Positions 45,398-54,407 of a stretch of 64,000 nt of DNA are shown one piece after another; position 1 is the stretch's first letter; every line of letters begins with the position of its first letter. A program made the translations under genes and the position numbers. The notes below the pieces were generated by a model. That model was not told where the DNA came from. It ran no database searches and worked only from the letters and a program-made list of their open reading frames with translations. The stretch covers positions 124,001 to 188,000 of the forward strand of contig NZ_CP046452.1 of assembly GCF_009734385.1 (NCBI RefSeq), read 5' to 3'. This DNA comes from Corynebacterium kalinowskii (GTDB taxonomy: Bacteria > Actinomycetota > Actinomycetes > Mycobacteriales > Mycobacteriaceae).

Positions 45398-47343
45398 AAA
45401 AAGAGTCCGAAGAGGATCCCGAGGGCCAGGCCGGGGACTGCGATACAGCAGGCTTGGGCCCATCGGTAACTGCGCAGGGTGCGCGGGCTGGCTCCGATAT
45501 GCTGCAGCCGGGCTCGGTCGGTGTGTGATTCTTGCTGGGTCAGTGTCAGGACAAGGCCAGTAATACACGCCACGAAGATGATTCCGAGTGCGAGCAGGAT
45601 TCCCATTACGAGTCCTATTGAAGCGGATTCGGATGTGGGCCCGATCTCTAAGCCGGAGAGCTGACTTTGTCGATGAAGTGCGAGTTGCTTGAGTGGGGCT
45701 GGTTCAGCAGCAAAGAGGGAAGCTTGGTATTCAAGAGGTTTATCTGCTGCCATTGTCGGGGTGGTTAATTTGCCGGGCGTAGACAGGTGAAGGTCAGCTT
45801 CCGTGATCGGCGTGCCCGAGTCAAGCTTTGCTTTGGCGCGTTCGCGTACCTCATCATCGATGCTGAGGTAGTCCAAAAACTCGGGCTCTGCGATGATCTC
45901 GTAGTTGTAGATGCCGAGTTTGTACCAAGCGAGGTGTCCGTCGTAGCTGTCGCCTGAAGTGTCAGCAAAGGTGTAGAGGTCGGTTCGGGGACCGAAGTCT
46001 TTCTCGAGGTCGCGCAGCTGTGGTTCATACCCGACTGGCGAGTTCACTACTTGTTGGGCGCGTGCCAAAGTTCCGGAGTTGAATGGGGAGCTGTCAGGCA
46101 TCATGCGGTGTGCAAGTTGGCTGAAAGCAGTGAGGGCAACAGCGGCTAGAATGATTGCGCCGATAGCGCTAGCGCTGCGCAGGTAGTTTCGGTGAGCGTC
46201 GCGAAGCGCCATGCGCAGAACAGCGGGGCTGCGTTTTGCGAGGGCGGGGGCTAGAGCAACCACTGTGAAACCGCTCAGGGCGCCACCCAGAATGAACAGG
46301 GGTAAAGCTACGTAGAAGCCGATCTGTGGTTCACGAAACAGCAGCCCGCCGATGACGAGTAGCACCGGACCCGGGATCGCATGCCAGAGCCGTGGCCGGG
46401 CCTGTGGCCGCACGATTAGGGGGATCATCGAGGCGATGAGAGCAGAGGTTATGGTCACAGCGGCGAACATCAATCCCAGTGCATAGTCCCAGATAACGGA
46501 TACGTCCATGAGAAAACGCATGCTTGCCTCAGCTAGCAGCCAGGACAACGGTAGCCCGATGAGGCAGCCACCAATACCAAGGAACAAGCCGTGGTATCCG
46601 AACATACTGCGGATTTGTGAGCGCCTGGCGCCAACTTGTTCCAACAGCTCCACGGTGTGTGACATGCGCTTATGTGCTACAGCAAACAATGGCGCGGTGA
46701 GCCCAGCAGTGAAGATGATGATCAATGACAACAGGGACAGCATTATTGCGATTCCAGCAGGATCTTGAAAGAAGGCCACTACAATCCGGCTGGCTTTGCC
46801 GGGCAAGTGTTGCCGAGAGTCCAGCTCGATGTAGGTGGCGGGTACTTCCCCTTGTGCGACCCACCACTTTCCAGGTTGGGCAGTTTCAAGGCCGGTAGCA
46901 AAGTCCGCGTGGTGCGCAATCGAATTGGAAAACAGATGGAGACGGTTGACTGTGAGCAGGCGATCGGCAACCACCACGGTGTCGCCCTCTTCGACTCCCA
47001 AAGCGCGAGCTGTCCGAAGCGGTAAATCGATTGTTCCGGCAGGAGGCACTTGGAGGTCCGCAGTGCCGGCAGCAGGGTCGAGCGCGGTAATCCAGTTTCG
47101 TGCTTCCACGCCATTGTGGGAGAGCAACACCTGCCCGCGAACTGCAGGCAAGAATCCCGCGCCGAGATCCTCATGGGTACGGACATAGGTGAGCGTGTTC
47201 TCGGGGTGTTCTTCATATCGCATCGCGGTAAATGCGAGTGAAAAAACGGCCGTGAGTAGGGTAATCGGGATGGCAAACAATAGGACCGCGGTCAGGGAGC
47301 TTTTCCAGTTCCTGATTATGTCCCGCCAAGCTAGCCGCATCAT
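45394..47343 (-). CDS. FtsX-like ABC transporter permease
   Basis: A 649-residue membrane protein with two FtsX/MacB-type modules. An N-terminal helix is followed by a large extracytoplasmic loop, a membrane bundle around 210-370, a second loop and a C-terminal bundle. It is the third gene of a padR-ATPase-permease operon, with start-stop overlaps at each junction. The system probably exports or senses an antimicrobial or lipid compound, by analogy with PadR-controlled ABC systems. Confidence 0.88.
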   Translation of the reverse strand: MMRLAWRDIIRNWKSSLTAVLLFAIPITLLTAVFSLAFTAMRYEEHPENTLTYVRTHEDLGAGFLPAVRGQVLLSHNGVEARNWITALDPAAGTADLQVPPAGTIDLPLRTARALGVEEGDTVVVADRLLTVNRLHLFSNSIAHHADFATGLETAQPGKWWVAQGEVPATYIELDSRQHLPGKASRIVVAFFQDPAGIAIMLSLLSLIIIFTAGLTAPLFAVAHKRMSHTVELLEQVGARRSQIRSMFGYHGLFLGIGGCLIGLPLSWLLAEASMRFLMDVSVIWDYALGLMFAAVTITSALIASMIPLIVRPQARPRLWHAIPGPVLLVIGGLLFREPQIGFYVALPLFILGGALSGFTVVALAPALAKRSPAVLRMALRDAHRNYLRSASAIGAIILAAVALTAFSQLAHRMMPDSSPFNSGTLARAQQVVNSPVGYEPQLRDLEKDFGPRTDLYTFADTSGDSYDGHLAWYKLGIYNYEIIAEPEFLDYLSIDDEVRERAKAKLDSGTPITEADLHLSTPGKLTTPTMAADKPLEYQASLFAAEPAPLKQLALHRQSQLSGLEIGPTSESASIGLVMGILLALGIIFVACITGLVLTLTQQESHTDRARLQHIGASPRTLRSYRWAQACCIAVPGLALGILFGLFF

Positions 47344-47990
47344 TGCAGCTCACCATCCTTAAGTCGTACGCTGCGATCTGCATACGCTGCCAAACGTGGC
47401 TCATGGGTGACGAGTAGCCCAGAGGCACCTTCATCGACCCGGGAGCGGATCAAGCGCATAACGGCATCGGAGTTGGCGGTGTCGAGGGCGCCGGTAGGTT
47501 CGTCTGCCAAGATGACGGATCGGGGGCCGATGAATGCACGGGCAATTGCTGCGCGCTGCTTTTCGCCACCGGACACGTCAGCAGGGAATGAGTCGGCTAC
47601 CGCGCTGAGACCGAGGTTCTCCAGTTCCTGGAGTGCAGCCGTGCGGGCATCCGGGATCTTTGCTAATTCGAGCGGCAGAGCTACGTTCTCCGCGATGGTC
47701 AGGGTGTCAATAAGGTTGTAGTCCTGGAAAACGAATCCGAGATGATCACGTCGCAGGTCAGCGCGCTGGTTGCTGTCAAGGGTTGCGCAGTCTTTGCCGT
47801 CGATAAGCACGCGGCCTCGGGTGGGCTCTTCGAGCAGCCCAGCAATCCGCAGCAACGTGGTTTTGCCGGCACCGGAAGGTCCCATGACGGCGACGAGTTC
47901 GCCCGGTGCGACCTCCAGAGTCACATCCCGCAGGACGGTGCGTACTTGTGAGCCGTCGGGGTAGGAATGGGTGATGTTTTCAAGCTTCAT
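47340..47990 (-). CDS. ABC transporter ATP-binding protein, LolD/MacB-like
   Basis: A 216-residue ATPase. Walker A is GPSGAGKTT, the Q-loop is in FVFQDYNL, the signature DVSGGEKQRAA, Walker B VILADEPTGALD, and H-loop VTHEPRLAAYAD. It partners the FtsX-like permease directly downstream and overlaps the padR stop. Confidence 0.95.
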   Translation of the reverse strand: MKLENITHSYPDGSQVRTVLRDVTLEVAPGELVAVMGPSGAGKTTLLRIAGLLEEPTRGRVLIDGKDCATLDSNQRADLRRDHLGFVFQDYNLIDTLTIAENVALPLELAKIPDARTAALQELENLGLSAVADSFPADVSGGEKQRAAIARAFIGPRSVILADEPTGALDTANSDAVMRLIRSRVDEGASGLLVTHEPRLAAYADRSVRLKDGELQ

Positions 47991-48454
47991 GATTGTTCCT
48001 CCAGGTAGTCGAGCCAGCGCGCCTCGGCTTCGAGATCGAAGATCTGCCGTTGCTTGAGCAATTCGGCCGCACCTTCGGCCTGCATACGGGTCAATTTGCG
48101 CAGGCGCGCCATGTTCGCCTCGCGTTGCACCTTGATCAGAGGCCCGCGATCCTGCACGACGGCCATCCGAATCACCAACTCATCGCGGTCATCCGCAGGC
48201 TTTTCGACGGCCGTTGCCAACCATTCCTGGAGCTCGCGCTTCCCGTCGGCGGTGAGGCTGAAAATGTCGGCCTTGCCTTCACGTCCCGTGACCTCGATCA
48301 ACGCATCTCTTTGTAACCGCTTGACGGTTTGATACACCTGGCCGATGTTGAGCGGCCAAGTGTTATCAGTACGTTCGTGGAACGTAGCTTGCAGCTGCGC
48401 CGATCCTTGTGGTTGTTCCCCAAGGAGGCTGAGTAGAGCGAATTTGATGGACAC
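47987..48454 (-). CDS. PadR-family transcriptional regulator
   Basis: A 155-residue regulator beginning VSIKFALLSLLGEQP, the typical PadR N-terminal helix, with a winged-helix NIGQVYQTVKRLQRDALI and a long C-terminal dimerisation helix (Vir-like). GTG at 48454 is preferred, with an AAGGAGG box 11 bases upstream; two further starts extend to 48514. It heads the ABC operon and probably binds the TTACC/GGTAA palindromes just upstream, which also face a divergent ABC gene. Confidence 0.85.
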   Translation of the reverse strand: MSIKFALLSLLGEQPQGSAQLQATFHERTDNTWPLNIGQVYQTVKRLQRDALIEVTGREGKADIFSLTADGKRELQEWLATAVEKPADDRDELVIRMAVVQDRGPLIKVQREANMARLRKLTRMQAEGAAELLKQRQIFDLEAEARWLDYLEEQS

Positions 48455-48470
48455 TAGTCTGGACACCTCC

Positions 48471-48493
48471 TTACCCAGTAAGTTACCGGGTAA
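48471..48493. promoter_or_regulatory. Tandem TTACC-N-GGTAA palindromes, likely PadR operator
   Basis: Two 11-base half-palindromes, TTACCCAGTAA and TTACCGGGTAA, stand one base apart in the region between padR and a divergent ABC ATPase gene. This is a good candidate autoregulatory site. Confidence 0.6.
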
Positions 48494-48589
48494 GTTGAGT
48501 TTTGGCAAGAGCAATGGTGTGGCTCTAATGCCTGATCGGGGCGGTTACGCTCGAGTCAATCTAAATCGAACCTTGCTACTCTAATGGGT

Positions 48590-49129
48590 ATGTTGAAAGT
48601 GGATTGCACTTACGGCCACAAGCTTCCCATCGGCCACCTGGACATGACTTTCGTGCCGGGCGGAATGTATGGACTTCGGGGCCCAAATGGTGCGGGAAAA
48701 TCCACCCTGCTCAGCACTATCGCGGGCGAGCTGGACCCCATCGAAGGTGCCATCGATTTCGATGGTGACGGCGTCATCATGCGGGTTGGTGACCCGATCT
48801 TTTACCCAGACCTCACGGTATCGGAGCACCTCAAGCTGCTGACCGATGAGTCCGATGAGCTGGTGGACACCTGGCGACTCGAGGATCTACTTCCGCATCC
48901 GCCGATGTGGCTGTCTAGCGGCCAACGTCAACGCGTATTTCTAGCTTCTCAACTCGCAGTTCCTGCTGATGTGGTGCTCATCGACGAACCGGAACGTCAC
49001 CTGGATCAGAATTGGATCGAATTCCTCTGCACACAGCTTCAGGATCGGGCGAAAGATGACATCGTGATCGTAGCCTCGCATGCCGACATCGTCTTGCAAG
49101 CATGCGCCGAGATCATTGACCTGTCATGA
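48590..49129 (+). CDS. ABC transporter ATP-binding protein, compact
   Basis: A 179-residue ATPase, short for the family. Walker A is GPNGAGKST, signature LSSGQRQRV and Walker B VVLIDEPERHLD, with a conserved H-loop in IVASHADIVL. The ATG at 48590 has a TACTCT -10 box seven bases upstream; ATG 48584 in frame is an alternative. It overlaps the next membrane-protein gene and diverges from padR. Confidence 0.85.
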   Translation: MLKVDCTYGHKLPIGHLDMTFVPGGMYGLRGPNGAGKSTLLSTIAGELDPIEGAIDFDGDGVIMRVGDPIFYPDLTVSEHLKLLTDESDELVDTWRLEDLLPHPPMWLSSGQRQRVFLASQLAVPADVVLIDEPERHLDQNWIEFLCTQLQDRAKDDIVIVASHADIVLQACAEIIDLS

Positions 49130-50115
49130 AATTCCTCGAAAAGATCTCTGGCTTCTTTTATCCGATCGTCGTTGTATGCATCGTGGCCGGGCTTTTCTGG
49201 CAGGGAATGTCCTGGTTGGATGCGCATTCAGGTACGCCTGCTTCCCGCATCCCCAGTGGCATCGCCCAGACGGCAGGGATCATCGCCGTGGTCGCCTTTA
49301 CCTGGTTGATGGAAAAACTCATGCCAATACGTGCTCTGTCCGAGCTGCGCTGGGTTTATCGCGAGCGTCCCCGTCAGCGCAGGCGCAGTCTCGATGCCGA
49401 TTCCGTTACTCAACTCATCGCAAATGCTCTCTTCGGATCGATTGTTGGTGCCGCTTTGGGGCATGCCATGGTCGGCGCTGTCGGTGCGGTAGCCTTGCGA
49501 GCATTTTTGGGAGCACTCAAGCCCGCCCGGCTCTCTCAGTTGCTTTCCGCAGGTCGAACCCGTCTCATAGGCCTTAGTTCGCTGCACGTCCAGGACAACG
49601 AGCTCGCCTCGGACGCGCTGACTGGCATGTGGATGTCCTCACCGCGAGCCTTCGCTCGCCCGCTTGCTTTACGACGCCTCCAGCGCCGCTCCTATTTGCT
49701 GGTCATCGCCCTCATTCAATGCGCTAACGCCCTGGCGACAGCCAACAGTGCTGGTATTGGAGCCTTCATCGTATTCAGCTTGACCTGGACGATCCTCGGT
49801 GCGGGTGTCTACCGATGCGGTGACTTGCGCAAGCTCACCCCAACCCCTTGGCCTGGCTACTTCATGGCAGCCGGACATGCTCTGGTTGGTATGGCGTTCA
49901 TGGCCTACGTGTGGCCGATGCCGTGGACTGCCCTCGCAATGATGGCAGTGGCCATCGGATTCGGTTCTTATCAGCGGGGACAACCTCGCAGGGTGGTATC
50001 CCTTACCTACGTAGACAACGGGATGGGAATGTCCGCGCCACCGGAGCTGGTCTACTACTACCTCAAAGGGTTACCCCTGGTAGTGATGGCGGCGGGAGCG
50101 GCGTTAGCGATCTAG
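49126..50115 (+). CDS. Membrane protein, likely permease of the compact ABC pair
   Basis: A 329-residue membrane protein with about eight helices, including an N-terminal hairpin, a charged linker of about 30 residues (ELRWVYRERPRQRRRS) and a C-terminal bundle. I recognise no specific family. The ATGA overlap with the ATPase gene implies a two-component transporter. Copy D of the palindromic repeat lies six bases past its stop. Confidence 0.7.
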   Translation: MKFLEKISGFFYPIVVVCIVAGLFWQGMSWLDAHSGTPASRIPSGIAQTAGIIAVVAFTWLMEKLMPIRALSELRWVYRERPRQRRRSLDADSVTQLIANALFGSIVGAALGHAMVGAVGAVALRAFLGALKPARLSQLLSAGRTRLIGLSSLHVQDNELASDALTGMWMSSPRAFARPLALRRLQRRSYLLVIALIQCANALATANSAGIGAFIVFSLTWTILGAGVYRCGDLRKLTPTPWPGYFMAAGHALVGMAFMAYVWPMPWTALAMMAVAIGFGSYQRGQPRRVVSLTYVDNGMGMSAPPELVYYYLKGLPLVVMAAGAALAI

Positions 50116-50120
50116 CTGCC

Positions 50121-50180
50121 GGATTTGGCAATGCAGACCGACTTTTTAGGGGTTAAACGTCAGTCTGCATAACCAAATCC
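50121..50180. repeat. 60-bp interrupted palindrome, copy D
   Basis: The most symmetrical copy. Its arms GGATTTGGCAATGCAGAC and GTCTGCATAACCAAATCC are nearly fully complementary. It lies between two convergent gene ends. Confidence 0.9.
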
Positions 50181-50192
50181 AACCTGGGTGGT

Positions 50193-51965
50193 CTACCAGA
50201 TCCGCACGCGCTCCTCGGCTGGAATAGCCATCTCGCCGACCTCGAAGGCTTCGTAGAACTCGTCGATGTTGGCCGCGATCACGTTGCAGCGGAACTCGGC
50301 AGGGGAGTGCGGGTCGATCGCCAAGTACTGTTCAGCCATCTCTGGGCGGATCGCGGTGCGCCAGATCCTCGCCCACGAGAGAAAGAGCTCTGGCAATTCG
50401 GGGCGAGAGCCACCGGACATGAGGAAAGCGGTCACTGCAATGCCGAGTCCGCCGAGGTCACCGATGTTTTCGCCCAGGGTGAACTCACCGTTCACGCCCT
50501 TGATTCCTTCCTTGCCCTCCAAAACAGATGGGATCAGTCCATCGAACTGGGACACCAACTTGGAGGTGAGTGCAGCGAAAGCTTCGCGGTCAGCGGTGGT
50601 CCACCAGGAGTTCAGGTTGCCGTCGCCGTCGTAATGCGAGCCCTGGTCGTCGAAGCCGTGCCCGATCTCGTGGCCGATGACCGCGCCGATGGCGCCGAAG
50701 TTGGCGGCCTCGGAGGCGGTGGGGTCAAAGAACGGCGGTTGGAGGATGGCGGCGGGGAAGGTGATGTCATTGACCACCGGATTGTAGAAAGCGTTGACGG
50801 TCTGTGGGGTGGTGACCCACTCGTCGCGGTCAGCTGGTTTGCCGATTTTGGCTACTTCATAGTCGTGGTTGAAGGCGGAGGCGGCGCGGACATTGGCTAC
50901 CAATGACGGGCCAAAAGTGAGCTCGTCGAAGGAGCGCCACTGATCCGGGTAACCGATTTTTGCGCGGAACTTTGCCAGCTTCTCCAGCGCGCGGGCACGG
51001 GTGTCCGGCGTCATCCACTCGAGTTGAGAGATTCGGGATTCGTAGGCCTTGAGTAGCTTGGACACCAGATCGGACATGTAGTCCTTGTGTGCGGGTGGGA
51101 AGTGCTGGGCCACGTAGGCCTTGCCGATTTCCTCGCCTACCTGCGACTCAACCAGGCCGACAGCGCGCTTCCACCGATCCCTTTGCGAGGTCGCGCCGGT
51201 GAGGGTGCGGCCATAGAACTCCCAGTTCGCATGGGAGATCTCTTCGGTGAGATACGGTGCGCGGGCGGAAAGGACGTGCCAGGTCAGCCACGGCGTCCAG
51301 TCCTCGGTCTCCAGGAGCTCGGCAAGCGCGGTGGTGAAGGAAGGCATCATGTTGATCACACGGTGCTGCGGAATGCCGGCGGCGGTAAGCAAAGACTGAA
51401 TAGGCTGAGGCAACTCGGAGAATTCACTCGGGTTGAAGGTCTTCTGGGCGTCGCGCGCCTCCACGTTGGTCCAGTGCGCGGCGGCGAGCTTCTTCTCCAG
51501 AGCAACCACGAGGGGTGACAGCTCGGACTTGTCCAGGAATTCCAACATCCGCTCAACGTGCTGTTCGTAAGCCGCCAAGATTTCCGGGTGCTCGCGGTAG
51601 TAGGCCTCGTCAGGCAAGCCCAGTCCGGCCTGGTAGAGGTACACCAGAGACTCTTCCGATGCCGAGTCCTTGGCTACATAAGCGCCAATAGGTGCGGAAA
51701 CGCCGGTGCGCCACAGCTTGCCGATTGCCTCAGTCACGGGCAGGGAAAGCAGATCAAGATCCTCAGCGAGTGGGGCAACGCCCAAAGAGTTCAGGGTGGC
51801 AACGTCCATGAAGCCGGTGTAGAGGGGGTGCTGTTGCACCAATTCGTGGACGGCGGCCTCGGCGTCGTCGCGAAGCTTGTGGAAGGTGCCGTCTACGGCC
51901 CGGTCCTCGGGGATGACGTGGGTGGCCAGCCACTGGCCGTTGACTTCTTCGTACAGGTTGTCCAT
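50193..51965 (-). CDS. M13-family metallopeptidase (neprilysin-like)
   Basis: A zinc peptidase of 590 residues, somewhat short for M13. The zinc site is GHEIGHGFDDQG with downstream ENIGDLGG supplying the third ligand, and NAFYNP is the substrate-binding motif. No signal peptide or membrane anchor is seen, so it should be cytoplasmic, unlike mammalian relatives. ATG 51965 is preferred over TTG 51971. Its promoter overlaps that of the divergent gene at 51986. Confidence 0.93.
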   Translation of the reverse strand: MDNLYEEVNGQWLATHVIPEDRAVDGTFHKLRDDAEAAVHELVQQHPLYTGFMDVATLNSLGVAPLAEDLDLLSLPVTEAIGKLWRTGVSAPIGAYVAKDSASEESLVYLYQAGLGLPDEAYYREHPEILAAYEQHVERMLEFLDKSELSPLVVALEKKLAAAHWTNVEARDAQKTFNPSEFSELPQPIQSLLTAAGIPQHRVINMMPSFTTALAELLETEDWTPWLTWHVLSARAPYLTEEISHANWEFYGRTLTGATSQRDRWKRAVGLVESQVGEEIGKAYVAQHFPPAHKDYMSDLVSKLLKAYESRISQLEWMTPDTRARALEKLAKFRAKIGYPDQWRSFDELTFGPSLVANVRAASAFNHDYEVAKIGKPADRDEWVTTPQTVNAFYNPVVNDITFPAAILQPPFFDPTASEAANFGAIGAVIGHEIGHGFDDQGSHYDGDGNLNSWWTTADREAFAALTSKLVSQFDGLIPSVLEGKEGIKGVNGEFTLGENIGDLGGLGIAVTAFLMSGGSRPELPELFLSWARIWRTAIRPEMAEQYLAIDPHSPAEFRCNVIAANIDEFYEAFEVGEMAIPAEERVRIW

Positions 51966-51972
51966 ACCCAAC

Positions 51973-51979
51973 TATCCTA
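51973..51979. promoter_or_regulatory. Shared divergent -10 sequence
   Basis: TATCCT on the plus strand (51973-51978) and TAGGAT on the minus strand (51979-51974) overlap. They stand 7 and 8 bases from the starts of the plus- and minus-strand genes. Both transcripts would be leaderless and mutually exclusive. Confidence 0.55.
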
Positions 51980-51985
51980 AGGCTT

Positions 51986-52525
51986 ATGCCCTCATACCGA
52001 CTCAAACCCCGCCTGCCGTTCTGGAAGATCGCTGGTGTTGCGGTTGCGCTCATGGTGTCTCCGTCCTTGCTGAGCCTGGTGATACCGCAGGTCGATGACG
52101 ACCGGAGCCAAGTCACGCTTGGCATGGTCGGCATCGATTGGGAAGTGCCTATCTATTGGCCGGACGGCGGGGAACTCGTCTGTGAGGAAGCAGGCGATGT
52201 CATGTTTCCCATGTGGCAATGCGAAGGTGCCAAGGTACACACCCTGATCATGGAAGACAGTGAGGACGCAGAAATCACTTTGCAACGAGCGATGCGGGCA
52301 TTGTTAGTTGTCCCCATCAGTGAGGGGGAATTTGTCCGTGACGGCGACGTTTTGCTCTATGAAACAGCGGAAGGCATTGGGCTCTCCAAACAATCCGAGG
52401 GACACACCATGATCGCTGTGGTGGAAGGGGACAAGCGACGACCGTACGCGGCACTCATTTTGCATGAGCTTCGCGACGGCCAAGGCGAGCTCCCCGACCT
52501 CAGCGAGCTGGGGGTGCAAGCATGA
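51986..52525 (+). CDS. Membrane-anchored hypothetical protein
   Basis: A 179-residue protein with one membrane helix (about 10-30) and an extracytoplasmic beta-rich domain with two cysteines (LVCEEAGD and MWQCEG), possibly a disulfide. I recognise no family. It overlaps the PrsW gene by four bases and so may act with that protease, for instance as a substrate or partner. The -10 box ends seven bases before its ATG. Confidence 0.75.
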   Translation: MPSYRLKPRLPFWKIAGVAVALMVSPSLLSLVIPQVDDDRSQVTLGMVGIDWEVPIYWPDGGELVCEEAGDVMFPMWQCEGAKVHTLIMEDSEDAEITLQRAMRALLVVPISEGEFVRDGDVLLYETAEGIGLSKQSEGHTMIAVVEGDKRRPYAALILHELRDGQGELPDLSELGVQA

Positions 52526-53322
52526 ACCGGCTCTGGCCTGTATGGCTGATTACGATTGTGGGGCTCCCCGCTTCCCTTATTTTTTCGGCTGTCAATGGTT
52601 TTATTTCGCCAGTGGGCTTTGGTCTCGGTCTGCTGTTTGTTGCGATTTATCTCGTCGCCGGAATCCTGCTGTTTCGCGCCGGGCCGCTCTGGCCGTCCGC
52701 GGGGCCACTCTATGTGGTGGCCTGCCTGGTGTGGGGTGCTGCGATCTCCCTTGGCCTGGTGTTCTTGCCGGCGCTGGGGTGGGTGGAGATCACGGATCGG
52801 TTGGGCTGGGATGCGGTACAAGCGTCGTTCGCGGGAGCCTATCCAGAGGAAATCGCGAAAGCCCTCGGGGTCCTGGTGATGCTGTATGCGTTCCGCAGGC
52901 TGAATCGGCCGTGGCATGGCTTCGTCACGGGCGGACTGGTCGGTCTTGGTTTCGAGGTCAACGAAAATCTGCTTTATGGCGCCGTGGGCGCAGTTCTCGA
53001 TGCCAACAGTGATTTTGATGGTGCCGTTCAAACATGGGGAGTGCGGCTGCTGGCCGGTCCCGGATTGCACATCGTGCTTACGGCGCTGTCGGGCTGGGGA
53101 ATCGGGTTGGCGCTCTTCCAGCGCGACTCTTTGAAGGGGTTGTGGTGGGTCTTTGTAGCCTTCTCCCTGCACTTCTTGTGGAACATCATGTGGCCAACGG
53201 AAGTGGCCATGGTGGCCCACTACGTGGTGATGTCCGCCATCATCTATCCGCTCTTCATGTGGATCTACGTCCAGGCTGTTAGGAGAAGAAAGTCAGACAA
53301 CTCTTACGTGTTACTGATGTGA
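52522..53322 (+). CDS. PrsW-family intramembrane metalloprotease
   Basis: A 266-residue membrane protein with about eight helices. The PrsW hallmarks are present: PEEIAKALG (E-E-x2-K), GLGFEVNEN, LHIVLTALSG and HFLWN. Such proteases cleave anti-sigma factors or other membrane-tethered proteins. It is coupled to the preceding membrane-anchored protein, a possible substrate. Confidence 0.9.
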   Translation: MNRLWPVWLITIVGLPASLIFSAVNGFISPVGFGLGLLFVAIYLVAGILLFRAGPLWPSAGPLYVVACLVWGAAISLGLVFLPALGWVEITDRLGWDAVQASFAGAYPEEIAKALGVLVMLYAFRRLNRPWHGFVTGGLVGLGFEVNENLLYGAVGAVLDANSDFDGAVQTWGVRLLAGPGLHIVLTALSGWGIGLALFQRDSLKGLWWVFVAFSLHFLWNIMWPTEVAMVAHYVVMSAIIYPLFMWIYVQAVRRRKSDNSYVLLM

Positions 53323-53352
53323 CTGATGTGAAAGTTGTGTACCGTTGGGTCC

Positions 53353-54351
53353 ATGCGTATTCGACGGATTCTTCTGCCATTTATTCTTTCCGCCACGTTT
53401 CTCACCCCTGCAGCCATCGCTGACAGCACCCACGCCCCTTCTGGCATCGACGTTGCCAGCTGGCAGGGAAACATCGACTGGGCATCCGTGAACCAGTCAC
53501 AGGAATTCGCCTTTGTGAAGGCTACCGAGGGACTCGGCTACCAGAATCCGCAATACACCACTGACATTCAGCAATCCCGGACCAACGGCCTCATCGTCGG
53601 CGCCTACCACTACGCCAGGCCAGGCACCGATCCAGTAGCCCAGGCTGCCGAGTTTGCGGCTGCCTACAATGCTCACCCGCAAGACCTGCCACCCGTCATG
53701 GATCTTGAGCAAACTGATGGCCTGAATCCGGACCAACTGCAAGCCTGGACTCGCACCTTCCTCGGCGAAACCGAGCGCCTGACCGGGCGCAAGCCCATCG
53801 TCTACACCTACCGCTACTTCTGGCAGCAAGACATGGCCAACACTACCGAGTTCAACCGCTACCCACTGTGGCTCGCCGCTTACCAAAACGATGTCCCGGG
53901 GCAGCTACCCGGTGGCTGGGACCAGATGGCATTTTGGCAGCGTGCCGACGACGGCCGCGTCAGCGGAATCCATACCCCCGTGGACATGAACCTATTCAAC
54001 GGCACCCCATCCCAGCTCAATGGATTCTCCGGCTACGGCGGAGTCCTCACCCCAGGCGAGACTGTCGCAACCGGGTTTGACCTGGGAGCCTCCAGCAAGG
54101 AGCTCATCGCGGCCCTGCTTGCAGCAGTGGGAGCTCTGGGCATCCTGCCTGCCGATCAGGCCGGAGCGTTGGCGCAGCAGCTCGGCGGAGCAGCAGGCCT
54201 GGAAGGGGATGTGGCCGGCGCCCTCGGTGGCTTAGTGAAGCAACTCGATGGCAATCTTCCCGTGGGAGACCTGCAGGCCATGGCGCAGGGCAACTACACG
54301 ATCGGTGATTTGCTCCTGCTGCTCAACGCGGCCGGGCACCAAGTGCCTTAG
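53353..54351 (+). CDS. Secreted GH25 lysozyme
   Basis: A glycoside hydrolase family 25 muramidase of 332 residues. A signal peptide (MRIRRILLPF..., cleavage near AIA) is followed by the catalytic barrel with GIDVASWQGNIDW, VKATEG, YHYARPGTD and the catalytic DLE in PVMDLEQ. A C-terminal region of about 110 residues, rich in Gly/Leu, ends LLLLLNAAGHQVP and may bind the cell wall. It probably remodels peptidoglycan. Confidence 0.92.
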   Translation: MRIRRILLPFILSATFLTPAAIADSTHAPSGIDVASWQGNIDWASVNQSQEFAFVKATEGLGYQNPQYTTDIQQSRTNGLIVGAYHYARPGTDPVAQAAEFAAAYNAHPQDLPPVMDLEQTDGLNPDQLQAWTRTFLGETERLTGRKPIVYTYRYFWQQDMANTTEFNRYPLWLAAYQNDVPGQLPGGWDQMAFWQRADDGRVSGIHTPVDMNLFNGTPSQLNGFSGYGGVLTPGETVATGFDLGASSKELIAALLAAVGALGILPADQAGALAQQLGGAAGLEGDVAGALGGLVKQLDGNLPVGDLQAMAQGNYTIGDLLLLLNAAGHQVP

Positions 54352-54369
54352 GTCTTACCGGACACCAGG

Positions 54370-54400
54370 ATGAAATCTTGTTGGCACCATCAAATTTCAT
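54370..54400. terminator. Hairpin between GH25 and SulP genes
   Basis: ATGAAAT-C-TTG-TGG pairs with CCA-CAA-ATTTCAT around a two-base loop with one bulge and one mismatch. It lies between convergent gene ends and has only a weak T-tract. Confidence 0.55.
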
Positions 54401-54407
54401 TCAGCCT

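Noticed and set aside
9011..53325. A shared 16-mer GTTACTGATGTGACTG at 9011 and 53310
   Set aside because: One copy is in a signal-peptide coding region, the other at a gene end. A match of this length is expected by chance in 64 kb.
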